Source: Chinchilla lanigera
Taxonomy: Eukaryota; Chordata; Mammalia; Rodentia; Chinchillidae
DNA: 64,000 nucleotides
Reading direction: 5' to 3'
Assembly: GCF_000276665.1 (NCBI RefSeq)
Contig: NW_004955438.1
Span: 14,694,576 to 14,758,575, forward strand
The translations under genes and the position numbers were made by a program. The first letter of the stretch is position 1. Every line of letters begins with the position of its first letter. The notes below the pieces were generated by a model. The model saw only the letters and a program-made list of their open reading frames with translations. It had not been told where the DNA came from and made no database searches. This document shows, piece by piece, positions 44,581 through 56,688 of this stretch.

Positions 44581-46995
44581 ATCAGTTAATCAATCCATCA
44601 GATTTTTCTTTTAAAATCAAAACTAAATGATAAAAGAATCTCATTTAATGGTCAACACCTGCCAGCCAGCAGATAGTAGAGGCCCTTCCATACAGAGATC
44701 CCTTCCTGGTCCTTGCCACTGCCCAGGAATTTATATTTGTAATCCCATGGAAAGCTTACTGGAGTTCTAGTGAGTTAATTCCAGTTTACCGTGTCCAGTG
44801 CAACCCATGGTGAGAATAAAGACACTAAGGCATATTTGTAGTTGTAGGGAGCCAAGGGGTCCTAAGTCCAGCTATAATAATGGCCGTCTGGAACAAAGGC
44901 CTTGACCCAAGGCCTAACCCAGGTTTTGCTCATTCGTGAAGAAGGGAGTGGCTTGAGGATGACTGACTGTGAGAATGGTGGGAAGTCGGTGAGTGCTGTG
45001 AGCTGGGCTAGGTAGGAGGCCCCAAATCACCTCTGCAATATGCAGAGAGAAGCATATGCAGAAAGTAATCTGCATGACACAACTGAGGTAGTATCTAATG
45101 TTTTGGGGTCGGTGCTTCGTTCTAATATGTAATCGTTTATGCCCTGGGAAGTCATAACTTCTTATCTCAAGGCTCCATCCCAGCTGACGGACAGGCTGTC
45201 CATCCCACCCAGGCTCACACATGTTTTACTTGGGAGCTACAGGGGCAGAGAAACACGGCCCTGTCACCTTACTTCAAAGATCACACATCAGCACCCCAGC
45301 TGGACTGATTTTCATTGCTTAAAGTCAATTGAAGGGTAAGGAAGAGTCCTAGCCAGCTCTGCACACATCAGTACATGGAAATAGGCCGGATTTAGCCAAA
45401 ATGGAGATGATTGCCCCTCCTTCAAAGAGAGTCTCCCAAGTGGCCCTCCACGCTTCCATCGGCCCTGGGATTGTGGGCCTTAAAGGCAGTCACGCAGAGT
45501 AGCACTGAGGACTTAGGCCCATGATGGGAGCACACAGACCCCTCTCTTCAGTGATGTCGCAAGTTGTATGGGTAGTTTTATTTCCTAAACCAAAACCTCA
45601 GGATTCAGGTTTAATTGCAGTGTTGGCACTTTGTGATACATAAGTGGGTTTTAGATTGCAGTTTGGGACTTGTCTGTCAAAGTTCAGAATCACTGACCTA
45701 GACTTTGAAGAATTACATTCAAGACGTGTTATTCTGCCATCCTCTGACTGTCTCAGATGCTTAAGTAAGTCACTGAATTTCACCAGACCTGCTCACTTAT
45801 CTGTGAAATAGGGACCACCTGCCCAAAAACCTGATATGACAAGCAAAGAGAGCATTTGCTGAAACAGCCTGTATCAAGTGAGCCACAAACAGATGCTGGG
45901 CAGCGGCAAAGTGGCATTCATTAATCCAGCCGGGACAGTGCTCCATTCCACTGCACCTTCCTCCCTCCTCACGGAAGCCAGTCCAGCACTCACTAGCTGG
46001 GACACCCCGTGTGCTTGTGGCCCTGCCACTAACTTCCTGTCGAATTTGGGCAGTTCATTAGCTTTCATGGCCTTGTTTTATCTCTTTATAAAATAGAACT
46101 CTGGAAGTGGAATTTATTCCAGGAATGAAAGTTTGGGACACCATATGAAGATCAATCAGTATAATACATCATGTTCATGGAAGAAAGAACAAAACTATGT
46201 AATCATCTCAGTAGACACAGGCAAAACATTTGACAAAACACAACACCCTTTTCTGATTAAATTTGTCTTAAATCAACAAATTGGAATAGAGGGAGACTTC
46301 CTCAACCTGATGAAAGGCATCGGTGAAAACCCACCACTAGTATCGTACTTAATGATGAAAGAGTGAAAGCTTTCTCTCCATCACGACCGAGACAACAATG
46401 TCACCATTTCTCTTCAACATTGTACTGGAGGCTCTAGCCCTGGCAACCTGGCAGGAAAAATAAAAAGCATTCAGATTGGCAAAGAAAATGTAAAAATTCT
46501 GTATGCCCCAATGATATAATCTTAAATATATAGAAAATCCTAAGGAACACACACACATTAGAATTATTAAACTTTCAAGATACAAGATCAATATACAAAA
46601 CTCACTTTAATTTCCATACATTATCAGTTAATCTGAAAATGAAACTAAGAAAATTCTACTTACAATTGCATCAAAAAGAGTAAAATACTAAGGAACAGTT
46701 TTAATAAAAGTAATATAAAATTTGCACACTTGAAACTAAAACATCATTGAAAGAAAGTAAAGCTGCAAATAAATGGAAAGATATCCAGTGTTCACGAATT
46801 GGAAGAAGTCCCCAAACTGATCTAGGAATTTGCACAATCCCTATCAAAACCCAAGCTGGCTTTTGTCAGGAGCTCTTATGGAAATGCAAGGCACCCAGGG
46901 TTAGATGAAACAAAGTGCCAAAAGATCCAAGTTGGAGGACTCACATTTCCTGACTTCAAAACCCAGCACAAAGAAAGTAATTATCAAAGCTGTCT

Positions 46996-47172
46996 GAAAG
47001 GCGGGTATGGCAGTGCACACCTGTAATCTCAGCACTTGGGAGACTGAGACAGGAGGATTGCAGCAAGTTCAAAGCCATCCTGGTCTACGTAGTGAGTTCA
47101 AGCCCAGCCTGAAGTCCATAGTGAGATCGTGTCTCAAAAAACAAATAACAACAAGAAAAACAAAAAAAGCAA
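46996..47172 (+). repeat. B1 SINE nested in the L1
   Basis: AGGCGGGTATGGCAGTGCAC, GTAATCTCAGCACTTGGGAG, GAGACAGGAGGATTGC and TGAGATCGTGTCTC, with an A-rich tail of AACAAC type. Confidence 0.9.
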
Positions 47173-47524
47173 AACTGTCTGGCAGTAGCACAAGCATGGA
47201 CACATGGATTAATGGAATACAATTGAGTGTCTTAAAACACATATGCATTTAAGATTGATTGATTTGTTACTAAACTACCAAGACAGTTCAATGGGGAAAG
47301 GATAATCTTTTCAACAAATGGTACTAAGACAACTGGATAGCCACATTTTTTTTTAAAAAGTGAAGTTGACCCTCCATCAAATAAACCAAAATGTAACAGC
47401 CTAAATGTGGTCACTTAAAATATAAAACTCTTAAAAGAAAACATATGTATAGGGTTCACAGTTTTCAATCACAAAACAGATTCTTAACTGTCACCAAAAA
47501 ACGTGCAACTAAAGAAGAAATAAG

Positions 47525-47700
47525 AGCCAGGCACAGTGGTACATGTCTGTGATCCCAAATGCTCAGGAGGCTGAGACAGGAGGATCATGAATTTAAGGCC
47601 GTAGGCACTGTGGGAGGGAGGGAGAGAGAGAGATAAAGAAATGAAAAGGGGAGGAAAGGAGAGGGGAGGAAGGAAGGGAGTGTGGAGAAAAGAAGTCCTA
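47525..47700 (+). repeat. Truncated B1 SINE with expanded purine tail
   Basis: GCCAGGCACAGTGGTACATG to GGAGGCTGAGACAGGAGGAT is a B1 head. It degrades into GGGAGGGAGAGAGAG and GGAAGGAAGG. Confidence 0.8.
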
Positions 47701-48294
47701 ACATACATAAGTTACTCTTTACCAAAACTGAAGACTTTGGTGATTCATAGGACATTATCTAGAAAGTGAAAAAACAATGCACAAATGGGAGAAAATGTTT
47801 GCAATTCACACATCTTGAGTCAGGATCTGAAATATAGATACAATTTGGGTCTTACAATTCAACTGTAAAAAAAACAAGCCAGTTTGGAAGTGGAAAAGAA
47901 TTTGGTAGACATTTCTCCTAAGATGTGTAGATGGCCAATAAGCCCAGAAAAAATGCTCAACATCTTTACCCAACAGAAAAATGCTAATTAGAAACTCATG
48001 GGATACGGCTTCACGCCCTATGGAATGGATATACTCAAAGAAGACAGTAGCAAATATTGGCCAGGAAATGGGAAAATATGAATCTTCATACACTGCTAGC
48101 AGGAAAATAGCCTCACAGTGCCTCAGAGATTACTCACTGAGCTCGTGACCCAGCAATTCCACTGCTGGTCGTATATACAAGAGAAATGGGAACAGTGTCC
48201 CCACGAACCCTTTATTCCAGTGTTTGTCATTGCCAAAAAGTGGAGACAACTTAAATATCCACTAAGTGATGAATGGGTAAGCTAATGCGGTATA

Positions 48295-48388
48295 GCCAGG
48301 CCTGGGAATGTAGCTCGTGCTAGAGTGCTCGCCTAGCATGTGTGTGTGTGAGGCCCTGGGTTTAATCCCCAATTCTGAAAAAAAAAAT
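48295..48388 (+). repeat. ID SINE nested in the L1
   Basis: GCCTGGGAATGTAGCTCGTG, CTCGCCTAGCATGTGTG and CCCTGGGTTTAATCCCC with an A tail. A TG expansion sits in the middle. Confidence 0.85.
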
Positions 48389-49016
48389 TTATATATATGA
48401 AGATATTTTTTCAGCTAATAAAAGGAATAAAGTACTGGTACATGTTACAACATGAGTGAACTTTAGAAATACTATGCTAAATGAAAGAAGCCAGACACAA
48501 AAGGCTGACAGGCTGCATCGTGTGATTCCATTTATATGCCCAGGAGAGCCAGATCTCCACATACAGAGACAGAAGAGAGAAGCCACAGGGGCAGGTGAAT
48601 GACTGCTAATGGGCACTGGGTTTCTACTGGGGGAGATGGAAATCATCTAGAATTTTATATTGTTGATAATTATTCAGCTTTTGAGTGTACTGAAAACTAC
48701 CAAACTGTACAGTTTAAATGGGTGAATTTTATGCTGCTATAATTATTCTCAATTGTTTTCAAATGGAATTAATTGAGAAACATGGTTCTCAAAGTATGAT
48801 CTGGAGCCTGGTAGCCTTATCAGCCCCTGGGAACTCAGAAATACAAATTCTCAGCCAGCTATGGTGGCACATGCCTGTCATCCAAGCGCTCTGGGAGACT
48901 AAGGCAGGAGGTTCACAAAAGTGAGCCTAACCTGGGCAACTTAGTGAGATCTTGTCTCAAATAAAAGGGCTGGGAATGTAGCTCAGAGTGAGGGCCCTGG
49001 GTTCTATCCCCAGTAC

Positions 49017-49117
49017 AAAGAAAGAAAGGAAGAAAGAGAGAGAGAGAGAAGGAAGGAAGGAAAGAGGGGAGGGGAGAGGAGAAGGGAGAAAGGAAAGGAA
49101 AGGAAAGGAAAGGAAAG
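49017..49117 (+). repeat. Purine-rich (GAAA/GGAAA)n array beside gap 2
   Basis: About 100 bp of AAAG, GAGAGA and GGAAAGGAAAG running into the gap. Confidence 0.95.
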
Positions 49118-49602
49118 NNNNNNNNNNNNNNNNNNNNNNNNNNNNNNNNNNNNNNNNNNNNNNNNNNNNNNNNNNNNNNNNNNNNNNNNNNNNNNNNNNN
49201 NNNNNNNNNNNNNNNNNNNNNNNNNNNNNNNNNNNNNNNNNNNNNNNNNNNNNNNNNNNNNNNNNNNNNNNNNNNNNNNNNNNNNNNNNNNNNNNNNNNN
49301 NNNNNNNNNNNNNNNNNNNNNNNNNNNNNNNNNNNNNNNNNNNNNNNNNNNNNNNNNNNNNNNNNNNNNNNNNNNNNNNNNNNNNNNNNNNNNNNNNNNN
49401 NNNNNNNNNNNNNNNNNNNNNNNNNNNNNNNNNNNNNNNNNNNNNNNNNNNNNNNNNNNNNNNNNNNNNNNNNNNNNNNNNNNNNNNNNNNNNNNNNNNN
49501 NNNNNNNNNNNNNNNNNNNNNNNNNNNNNNNNNNNNNNNNNNNNNNNNNNNNNNNNNNNNNNNNNNNNNNNNNNNNNNNNNNNNNNNNNNNNNNNNNNNN
49601 NN
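49118..49602. other. Assembly gap (485 N)
   Basis: Run of N preceded by a GGAAA-type purine array and followed by a partial B1-like SINE. The missing DNA is probably low-complexity and SINE sequence. Confidence 1.
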
Positions 49603-49664
49603 TGGGAGGCTGAGACAGGAGGAACTCAGGATTCAAGGTCAGCCTGTCTGTGTCTTGTGTCTGC

Positions 49665-49667
49665 CTT

Positions 49668-49699
<32 letters not shown>

Positions 49700-49722
49700 A
49701 CTCTCACTCTCACTCTCTCTTG
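49665..49722 (+). repeat. (CT)n / (CTCACT)n microsatellite
   Basis: CTCTCTCTCT grading into CACTCTCACTCT after gap 2. The Leu-Ser and Glu-Ser repeat frames across it are by-products. Confidence 0.95.
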
Positions 49723-52599
49723 GCCAGGCTATCTCTTTTTCAAAAATGCAAATTCTCAGACACTCATTCCTGACCTGATACATCAGCAGCCCTGGGGATG
49801 TAACCTCTCCACGGAATGCTGCTTTCTGCGCCAGTCTGAGAAGCAGTGCTCTAGGAGATATATTCTCCAGGTGGTGTGAACACGTCTAGCTCCAGGGCCC
49901 ATGGAAATCTGTATCAGCCAATGACGCAAACACCCCCACATACCACTGCCTTGATTGGAATGTCTAATTAGTTAATTGTCCCAATTAATCTGAAGTTTCC
50001 ATCGACAACTACATCTGTTCGTACTTTGTCCCTCCAGTATGATTAGCCATCTGTCTTGTTCCAGCCCGTTTTAAGTACTTTTTGTCACATAATTAAACTG
50101 TAATGTTCTGCTTCGAAAGGGAAACTGGAGAGCTTGGTGGAAGAGACACCAGCAGCCACCCCTCTCCCCTTCTCTCCTCTGCGTCTGCACAGCAGTCAGC
50201 GTCTGTGATGAGCGTTTTCTCCCGATGTGGCAGCTAAAGGGCTGGAGGGGACCAGGAAGGGCTTTCAGGTGCATTGGGGTGGGGCAGTTGTCTCTTGGAA
50301 TGGGCATTGTCCCATCATCCCTGTGGCCTCTACAACACTCTCTACCATTTCAGGCATGAGTTAGTCCAGGCTTTTCTAGCGTTAGGGACCCAACCAGGCA
50401 GCTGTAAGTAACCCGAGCACTCATCTCAGCAGGACTGTGCATGGGGCTTGGGAGAGGTCACAAGACACTCCTGTTCGGCACTGCTCTCCTCATCTGCTTC
50501 CTCTGCTGCCTTGCAAAGATGCTCCCATCCCACTGGGTCATCCAAGAAATAGTGCCGCTGAGTGAAGGACTGTGTTCTTCATGGAACAGAAAACTCAAGG
50601 TTTTATTTTTCTCATTCGATGAGAAGTCCTGTGACAAGGGACGCCATGGCTGTAGCAGCAGATTGGATTTTTGCACTCTGTCTTCAGCAGGTAGCTATGG
50701 CTTCAAGGTTGCCAAGTGATTGCTCCGTTCCAGTGCATCTATGCCTCTTTACCTTGGTCCTGTGCAACTGGGTGCTCTAATTTTCCATTTCAGAAGTGTT
50801 TCCTGGCGATGTTCTGGCCTCTTGGCAGAAGTTTAGGAGGTATCTGATTCCGTCCACGTAGTGGATGGAATAGGACTCCTTTGCAGGGAGTGCGTTTTTA
50901 AACAGTGATTCTCACATCCATTATATGTGGTTTAGGGTTGTTTCTTTTTCAGCTGATTTCTTCTGCGTCCTGTCCTCACATTCCAGGGAGCCTTTGTAGC
51001 CTCCCATGCATTTAATTAGAGCTGAGTTCTGCCACCAGTCAGGGATTAGACTGGGGGCTCTGCTTTCCCCAAGCTGTGGAAGGATCCACCAGGTCCCCGG
51101 CTGCGAGGGGCTGGCAGTGCAGCCACAAAACTAAAAATACCAAGAGCAAGGCCTGATGGCTCCATCAGAAACCAGGTCTGTGTAAATGCACTGCCTCCGT
51201 AATAATGGTGAGACACGCTATCAGTAAGATTCTTCTGTGGCATGGACAAATACGGTACTGTCCTGTTCCCACATCCCCAGCGGACTATTTGCACCTCCAT
51301 TTCAAGACAGGAAAGTAAGCTCAGGGGAACTGCTGGCCCAGTGCCCTCAGCTGATGAACTGCCTGGACTTGAACCCCTAGTCAGACGCCTGCCTTTGCCA
51401 TGGCCTGTCTCACCCTTGGCCTTCCATCACTGAATTTCACCACTTAGAGCAACTCGGTAACAAAGCAGTCAAAAAAATGCCCAATGGCACAGAGCAGGAC
51501 AGTGTATCACGTCTTGCTAATCCAGACGGGTGTGGGAGGCCCCAAGAGCCATTGCCAGCTGTGTTTACACCCAGCCAGGACAGATGGACAGGTGGGTTCC
51601 AGTGGCAAGGCCAGAATTTCAGTAATTCCTAAATACTCTTAAAATGCAAGGCATTTGTGGAAGGGAAAGATTACCATGGGCCAACTGGGTTCAGGGCTTT
51701 GTAGAGGAGTCAGAATAATAGGGAGGGGGCAAAGGGGGTCCTGAGTGGGTGCCAGCCATGGATGTGTGCACACATTGGCCATGACCCCCAGTCATAAATA
51801 ATCCACACACGTACGCATGCACACACACGGTTGTCTGTGGAAAGGAAACAGGTCTCATGCACTAACGTTTGCCTTTCACTGTGTGGGATGGCTGTAATAT
51901 TTTCTATTTCTTTTTAAGAGAGATCTGGTTGCCACTCACTACACTGACTTCTCACTCCACCAGGGGATCTCAGCCCACAGTGAGGAGCGTGGCTGTGGAA
52001 GGGGTCTGTTGAGGAGTGTTCCTAGGAAATGGGGGCAAGCTGTGATTCTGGCCACCTAGGTGGGGCCAAGGTGATGGTGGATGTCAAAGCAAGATGCAAA
52101 ACCCACACCAGGCAAAACGAGGGCTGATGCTATTCATTGTCTGCGACAAAAGAAATTCATCCTGTTGATTTGTATGTATCTGCAAAGAGGTTCCTTGGCC
52201 TGCAAGTGTCCAGGGTCACATTCCCCAAAGTGAATTTTCCCCTTTGCACAGAGGTTAGTTCTAGCAGTGCCCTCGGAAATTCCCTGGAATAAATTGGGAT
52301 GTGGACCAGCAAGGGGACAGCCTGGGACTTTGGACAAACCAACGAGGCAGGAAACCATTCTACCTTGGGCAGGGCTCACAAGGCGCACAAAGGCACTTGT
52401 GGAGAAAGACCCAGGAAGATATGTTTTTTAGATACAGCGTTGAAGAGAGATACAGAGATTGATTCGCTGATTACTAGCTAACCATATTCTCTTGACTCAT
52501 TGTAAGCAGATTGTTTTGTTTCTTACTAAACATACTTTTGATTATTTAGGAAGATAAAAAGCACAGATGTACAGAACCAAAACAGCTAGTGCCAGCCTA

Positions 52600-52870
52600 C
52601 GTTGCAACTTTAAAAATCCACATACCATAAAATCCACCCTTGTAAATGGTACAATTCAGTGTTTTTCCTGCTATGTTTATAGGGCTGAGAAATCATGACC
52701 AATATATAATTCCAAAACATTTCCATTAGCCTAAAAAGAAACCCCATACCCACCAGCAGTGACCCCATATTTCCTCCATCTTCCCATCCCGGAGCACCAC
52801 TGATCTACTTTCTGCCTCTGTGGATTTGCTTGTTTTGGACATTTTGCATAAATGGAATCAATTTTTAATG
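52600..52870 (-). mobile_element. Antisense L1 3'-region fragment
   Basis: ATAAAATCCACCCTTGTAAA, GGTACAATTCAGTG, CCCCATACCCACCAGCAGTG and TTTTGCATAAATGGAATCA occur in the expected order. Confidence 0.7.
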
Positions 52871-53034
52871 AACAAAATTTCACTTTCATTGATACATCAG
52901 GCCTACACTGTTTTTCCTATTTCATTTATTTTTGCCGTGACCTTTCCTTCTTTCTGCTTTTTTAAAACTTAATTTGCATACTTTTTTAAAGAAAAAAGGT
53001 TAGACCATTGACTTAAAATCTTTCCCTTTTTTAA

Positions 53035-53960
53035 TACAGACGTTTACAGTTACACTTTCCTGTCTAAGCCCTCTTACACTGCGTCCCATAAGTTTTAGTA
53101 GGCTGCATTTTTGTTTTCATTCATCTCCAAGTATTTTCTAATTTCCCTGGTGATTGCTTCTCTGACCCATGAGCTATTTAGAAGTCTGTTATTTAACTTC
53201 CACATATTTGTGATGTTTCCAGTTTTCCTTCTGCTGTTGATTTCTAATTTCATTCCACTGAGGTTAGATAACATACTTTGCATAATGTCAGTCCTTTTAA
53301 ATGAACTGAGTCTTGTTTTATGGCCTAACATATGGTCAATCCTTGAGAGGATTGCATACTACCTTTCTGGATTACATTAGTGTCGTTCATCAGATTTTGG
53401 AAGTTCTTACGAGCATGAGTTCTCAGGGTTTTTCCCGTCCCTTCCCTCTCTTCTGCTCTTGTAACCCCATCGTGTGCATCTGACCTGCCGAGAGTACTCT
53501 CAGCTCTCTCAAGTCCTGGTTACTCTTCTTCATTCTTTTTATCTTTTTGTTCCTCAGACTAGAGTGTTTAAATTGACCTATCTTCAAGGTTGTCGATTCT
53601 TTTCTTCTGCCTGTTCAAATCTGTTCTTGAACCCTTCTCATGAATTTTCTATTTTAGTTATTATGCTTCTTAGTTCCAGGATTTCTGCTTGTTTTTTGAA
53701 ATCACTTTTATTTCTATTAATTTTTTGGTGAGATGTCATTCCCACACTTTCGTTTTTTTGGACATTAAAAAAGCTCCTTTGAACATATTTTTAAATAGCT
53801 GGTGTAAAGCTTGTCTAATAAATTCAACATTTAATCTTCCTCAGTGGGGGTTTATTGGCTGTGTATCAGCAATACTTATTCTGCATGTCTTATAATTTTG
53901 TTATTGTTATTGAAAGCTGGGAATTCTCAGTACTATAATGGGACGGCTCTAGAATTTATA
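53035..53960 (-). mobile_element. Antisense L1/HAL1-like fragment
   Basis: CGTCCCATAAGTTTTAGTAG, TTCATCTCCAAGTATTTTCT, TTCCACATATTTGTGATG and GGCCTAACATATGGTCAATC are well-known antisense LINE text. The later part to about 53960 fits the same element or a related HAL1. Subfamily not resolved. Confidence 0.65.
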
Positions 53961-54107
53961 TTCTTCCCCCTTCCTAGGGTCCGTTGTTGTTTTTACTATG
54001 TTGTTATTTGTTTTGTTTGCTTACTAACTGGAAAATCTGTATTCTGTTGTATATGGCCACTGGAATCTCCACTGGTTACCCTGGAGTCAGCTAAAGATTT
54101 CTTTTTC

Positions 54108-54292
54108 ATTCTAGGAACTGAACCCAGGGCTGAGCAACATCTCCAGCCTTTGTTGTTGTTGTTGTGGTTCTTTGAGATGAGCTCTCCCTAAGCTACTCAA
54201 CTTCCCAGGCTGGGTCTGAACTTGTGATTCTCCTGTCTCAACCTCCCAGAGTGCTGGGATTACAGGCCTGTGTCACTACACCTTGCTTGGCT
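54108..54292 (-). repeat. B1-dID SINE, antisense, old
   Basis: GGAACTGAACCCAGGGCTGA (ID half) is followed by TTTGAGATGAGCTCTCCCTA and CAACCTCCCAGAGTGCTGGG (B1 half). Confidence 0.8.
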
Positions 54293-54764
54293 AGTGGTTG
54301 AATAGTTTGTGCTTTCTTTTTGTACTAGTGCCAAGCCTCACCTTGAGGCCGAGATAAGAGCTCAGGGTGGTCTCGGGTCTCTGCCAAGCAGCAACCAGCA
54401 CTGATGCAACCTTGACGTGCACAGGGTCCCTTGGATTCTGAGGAGCAGATACAAGCTCTGCAAAGGCCCCTGCCAAGCAAAACCTTGTTCCCCAGCTTTT
54501 CCTTTCTAATATTTTTGGTTAGCCTACCATCTGTCCCAGATGTGATCTTCCACCTCAGGCAGCATGATTTAATCATTGCCTCTGATTGCTTTCCACAAAC
54601 ACCCCAAGGAAAAGACTTTTCACACTGGTGATCTCCGGGTCAGGCAAAGAGTGCTCTTGAGAATAGAAGTGGGGACTTCTGGAGACCACAAGAGAGGTTG
54701 AATAACAATCATTCTGTGGAAACAGGCATCCAACATGCTTTGCGAACAAGACACATAGAGGCTT

Positions 54765-55400
54765 TTTAAATTTTTATTAGTCCGTGTTTGCAGTACATAA
54801 TGATTCCATTCTTCATGGGAAGTTGGTACATGTACATAGTACAGCTTAATTCTTTTCACGGCCCCTTCTCCTCCTCTCCTTCCTCCTCCTTCCATCTCTT
54901 GGTCCTCTCCCCACTTATAAAAGATCTGTCTCCCTGTTGCATGTTACTTGTCTTTCATTTTGCTCTTCAAACTATTTATACTTTGGATTTTTCTTACAAG
55001 AGAAACCATGAAATATCTAAGCTTGTGCATCTGATTTCTTTTACTTAGCATTATGGTCTCAAGGTGCATCCACTTTCCTACGAATGACTTAAGTGCATCC
55101 TTCTTTATGGCACAGTAGTGCTCCATTATGTATAAATACCATATTTTCTCTATCCATTCACCTGTTGATGGATATGTATAGGCCGCTTTCAAGATTTAGC
55201 TTTTAGGAGTTGTGCTGCTGTGAACATGGATATGCATATGTACGGTAATATGATGTCTTTAAATCTTTCAGGAGGATACCTATAAGAGAATAGCTGGGTC
55301 CAATGGAATTTCTAGGTTTAGTCTTTTGAGAAATCCCCATACTGGTATACATAGTGGCAGTTAAGTTTACATTCCCACCAACAATTTTGCGGAGAGACAA
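54765..55400 (-). mobile_element. L1 ORF2 C-terminus and 3' UTR, antisense, relatively young
   Basis: The minus strand encodes YIMEHYCAIKKDALKSFVGK and onward in one frame of about 80 codons (54944-55192), matching the ORF2 C-terminus, with few disruptions. The 3' UTR lies to the left. It keeps more reading frame than other L1 pieces in the window, so it is probably younger. Confidence 0.8.
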
Positions 55401-56521
55401 CCTGTAGAGGCTCTTTCTAGGCTGTATTCACAGAAGGTTTGGACACATGAACCAGGACAGACTCAGTCCTGTCTGCCTCCTCGGGTGGCTACCAGGCTGC
55501 TGTTTTCCCTGGCACTGCAGCTCTTGATTTTCAAGGCTATTCCTAAGCAGGCAGAGGGAATGGAAAATGGAAAGTTAAGATGCCTCAGAGCTCCCTGGTC
55601 TTACTGAGATCCAGCTGATTTTCTTAAGTAGACTTCTCAGATTGCTGTAAGCCTTGGGTTAATCTCCAGAATTCTGAAAAAGGACATTGTGGCCATTTCT
55701 GCCATTGTCCACATTGCTTTTACAGAGAAAAGAATTGTCCACCCTCACCAACATCCCCAGCACCCTGCTCCTGAGCCATCCGTGCACACACATCCTGTCT
55801 GCTCATTAAGGACACCATGCTGTCATCCAGTGGCTTAGTGAGGCCACTTTTCCTTGTGTGATTTCCTTGGTAGGGCCCAGTAAGGTGCAGCCACCAGCCG
55901 GGACACCCACATTTTAGTTTTGCATCTGCTGCAGGCTGACCATATGACCTCGGAGCAAAGGTGCTGAGCTTTGCAGAACACCTGCTATGTACTGTGTGTG
56001 TGTTGGGTGCTTTGTGAACACTGTGTCACATCTTCCTTGCACCTACAGAGATAGTGTCCCTGTTTCACAGATGAAGAAACTAGGAAGATACAATGTACTC
56101 AGCACTGTTCTGCATGTGGCCAGTACTCTGTATGTTACTGTTCTGTTACTCTTATGTTAGCATGAACTTTGCCATCAGAGGAGGAAGTAGAGTTGAGGTG
56201 ATTGCTCAAGGTCACTTGAATTGCAGCCCAGGTTTGTCTGATTCCAAAGCCCATCCATTGTCCACATCCCCGCTGCAGATCCCCTGTCCTGTGCCACATG
56301 AAGGATTTGAACTGAAGAAAGTTATTCAGTCAACAAACACATTCTCAGCTGTCTGCTTCCAGAGTGAGGCAGGCCTGTGATTCTCCATGCTCAGTTGCTT
56401 GGAGACACATCGGTGGCATTCTTTTGTTTAGCTTGAAAAAACGAACCTGCAGTAGACCAGCAGGTGTGTAACCCAGTGTCTTTCTCTCCCCTACCTCCTT
56501 GCTCTCCCCTGTTCCCTGCAG

Positions 56522-56688
56522 AGGCCAGAGGGGACAAGGCCAAGTGGGTGTTCACATGGCCACTCATCTTCCTCCTGTGCATCACCATCCCCAACTGCAG
56601 CAAGCCCCGCTGGGAGAGGTTCTTCATGGTCACCTTCGTCACCGCCACGCTGTGGATCGCCGTCTTCTCCTACCTCATGGTGTGGCTG
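56522..56688 (+). CDS. SLC24A3: SLC24A3 coding exon k (end of loop, first helices of C-terminal bundle)
   Basis: The exon is 167 nt. The acceptor is TTCCCTGCAG, and the donor CTG|GTGAGT leaves phase 0. It encodes ARGDKAKWVFTWPLIFLLCI, then TIPNCSKPRWERFF and a second helix ending SYLMVWL (residues 340-394). The WPLIFLL-IPNCSKPRWE pattern opens the second membrane half in NCKX proteins. The exon sits 18.4 kb from exon j, the longest intron in the window, and is markedly GC-rich at third positions compared with the flanking intron. Confidence 0.96.

Larger units (their letters stand above)
46125..48765 (+). mobile_element. LINE-1 ORF2 and 3' UTR remnant, sense, with nested SINEs
   Basis: The first frame (46133-46366) carries VIISVDTGKTFDKTQHPF, the L1 reverse-transcriptase region, and later decayed text matches the rest of ORF2 in order (for example TGGCTTTTGTCAGGAGC, AATCTTTTCAACAAATGG, GACCCAGCAATTCCAC). 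It ends in UTR text GGGTGAATTTTATGCTGC. Many stops and frameshifts make it inactive. Three SINEs interrupt it. Confidence 0.85.
48855..49743 (+). repeat. B1-dID SINE(s), low-complexity array and gap, bounded by one TSD
   Basis: A full B1-dID opens it (CCAGCTATGGTGGCACATGC to CTATCCCCAGTAC), followed by the purine array, gap 2, a second B1 piece (TGGGAGGCTGAGACAGGAGG) and CT repeats. Flanks AAATACAAATTCTCAG (48839-48854) and AAATGCAAATTCTCAG (49744-49759) differ at one base. Confidence 0.75.
48778..49858 (-). mobile_element. MER5-like hAT element split by SINEs and gap 2
   Basis: The left part is 48778-48854 (ATGGTTCTCAAAGTATGATC) and the right part about 49744-49858 (TCAGCAGCCCTGGGGATG, GCAGTGCTCTAG). 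They are continuous MER5-type text when the insert is removed. Orientation is tentative. Confidence 0.6.
38164..56521 (+). other. SLC24A3: Intron j-k, 18.4 kb
   Basis: This is the longest intron in the window. It contains L2 and MIR pieces, an antisense MLT1 LTR, antisense L1 fragments, a sense L1 ORF2/3' remnant riddled with SINEs, a split MER5-like element, gap 2 and a younger antisense L1 3' end. Stretches without an assignable feature: 38630-40000, 40210-40870, 42240-44110, 44590-46120, 49860-52590, 55400-56521. Exons j and k join in frame without an intervening exon, so none is missing here on protein continuity. Confidence 0.85.

Noticed and set aside
46133..46366. Reverse-transcriptase-like frame as a possible retron or defence system
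   Set aside because: The text is standard L1 ORF2, continues into further ORF2 and 3' UTR remnants and is inactive.
48988..49783. Long open frames across the second N run and the purine/CT arrays
   Set aside because: Undetermined residues plus Lys/Glu/Arg or Leu/Ser repeats encoded by microsatellites.
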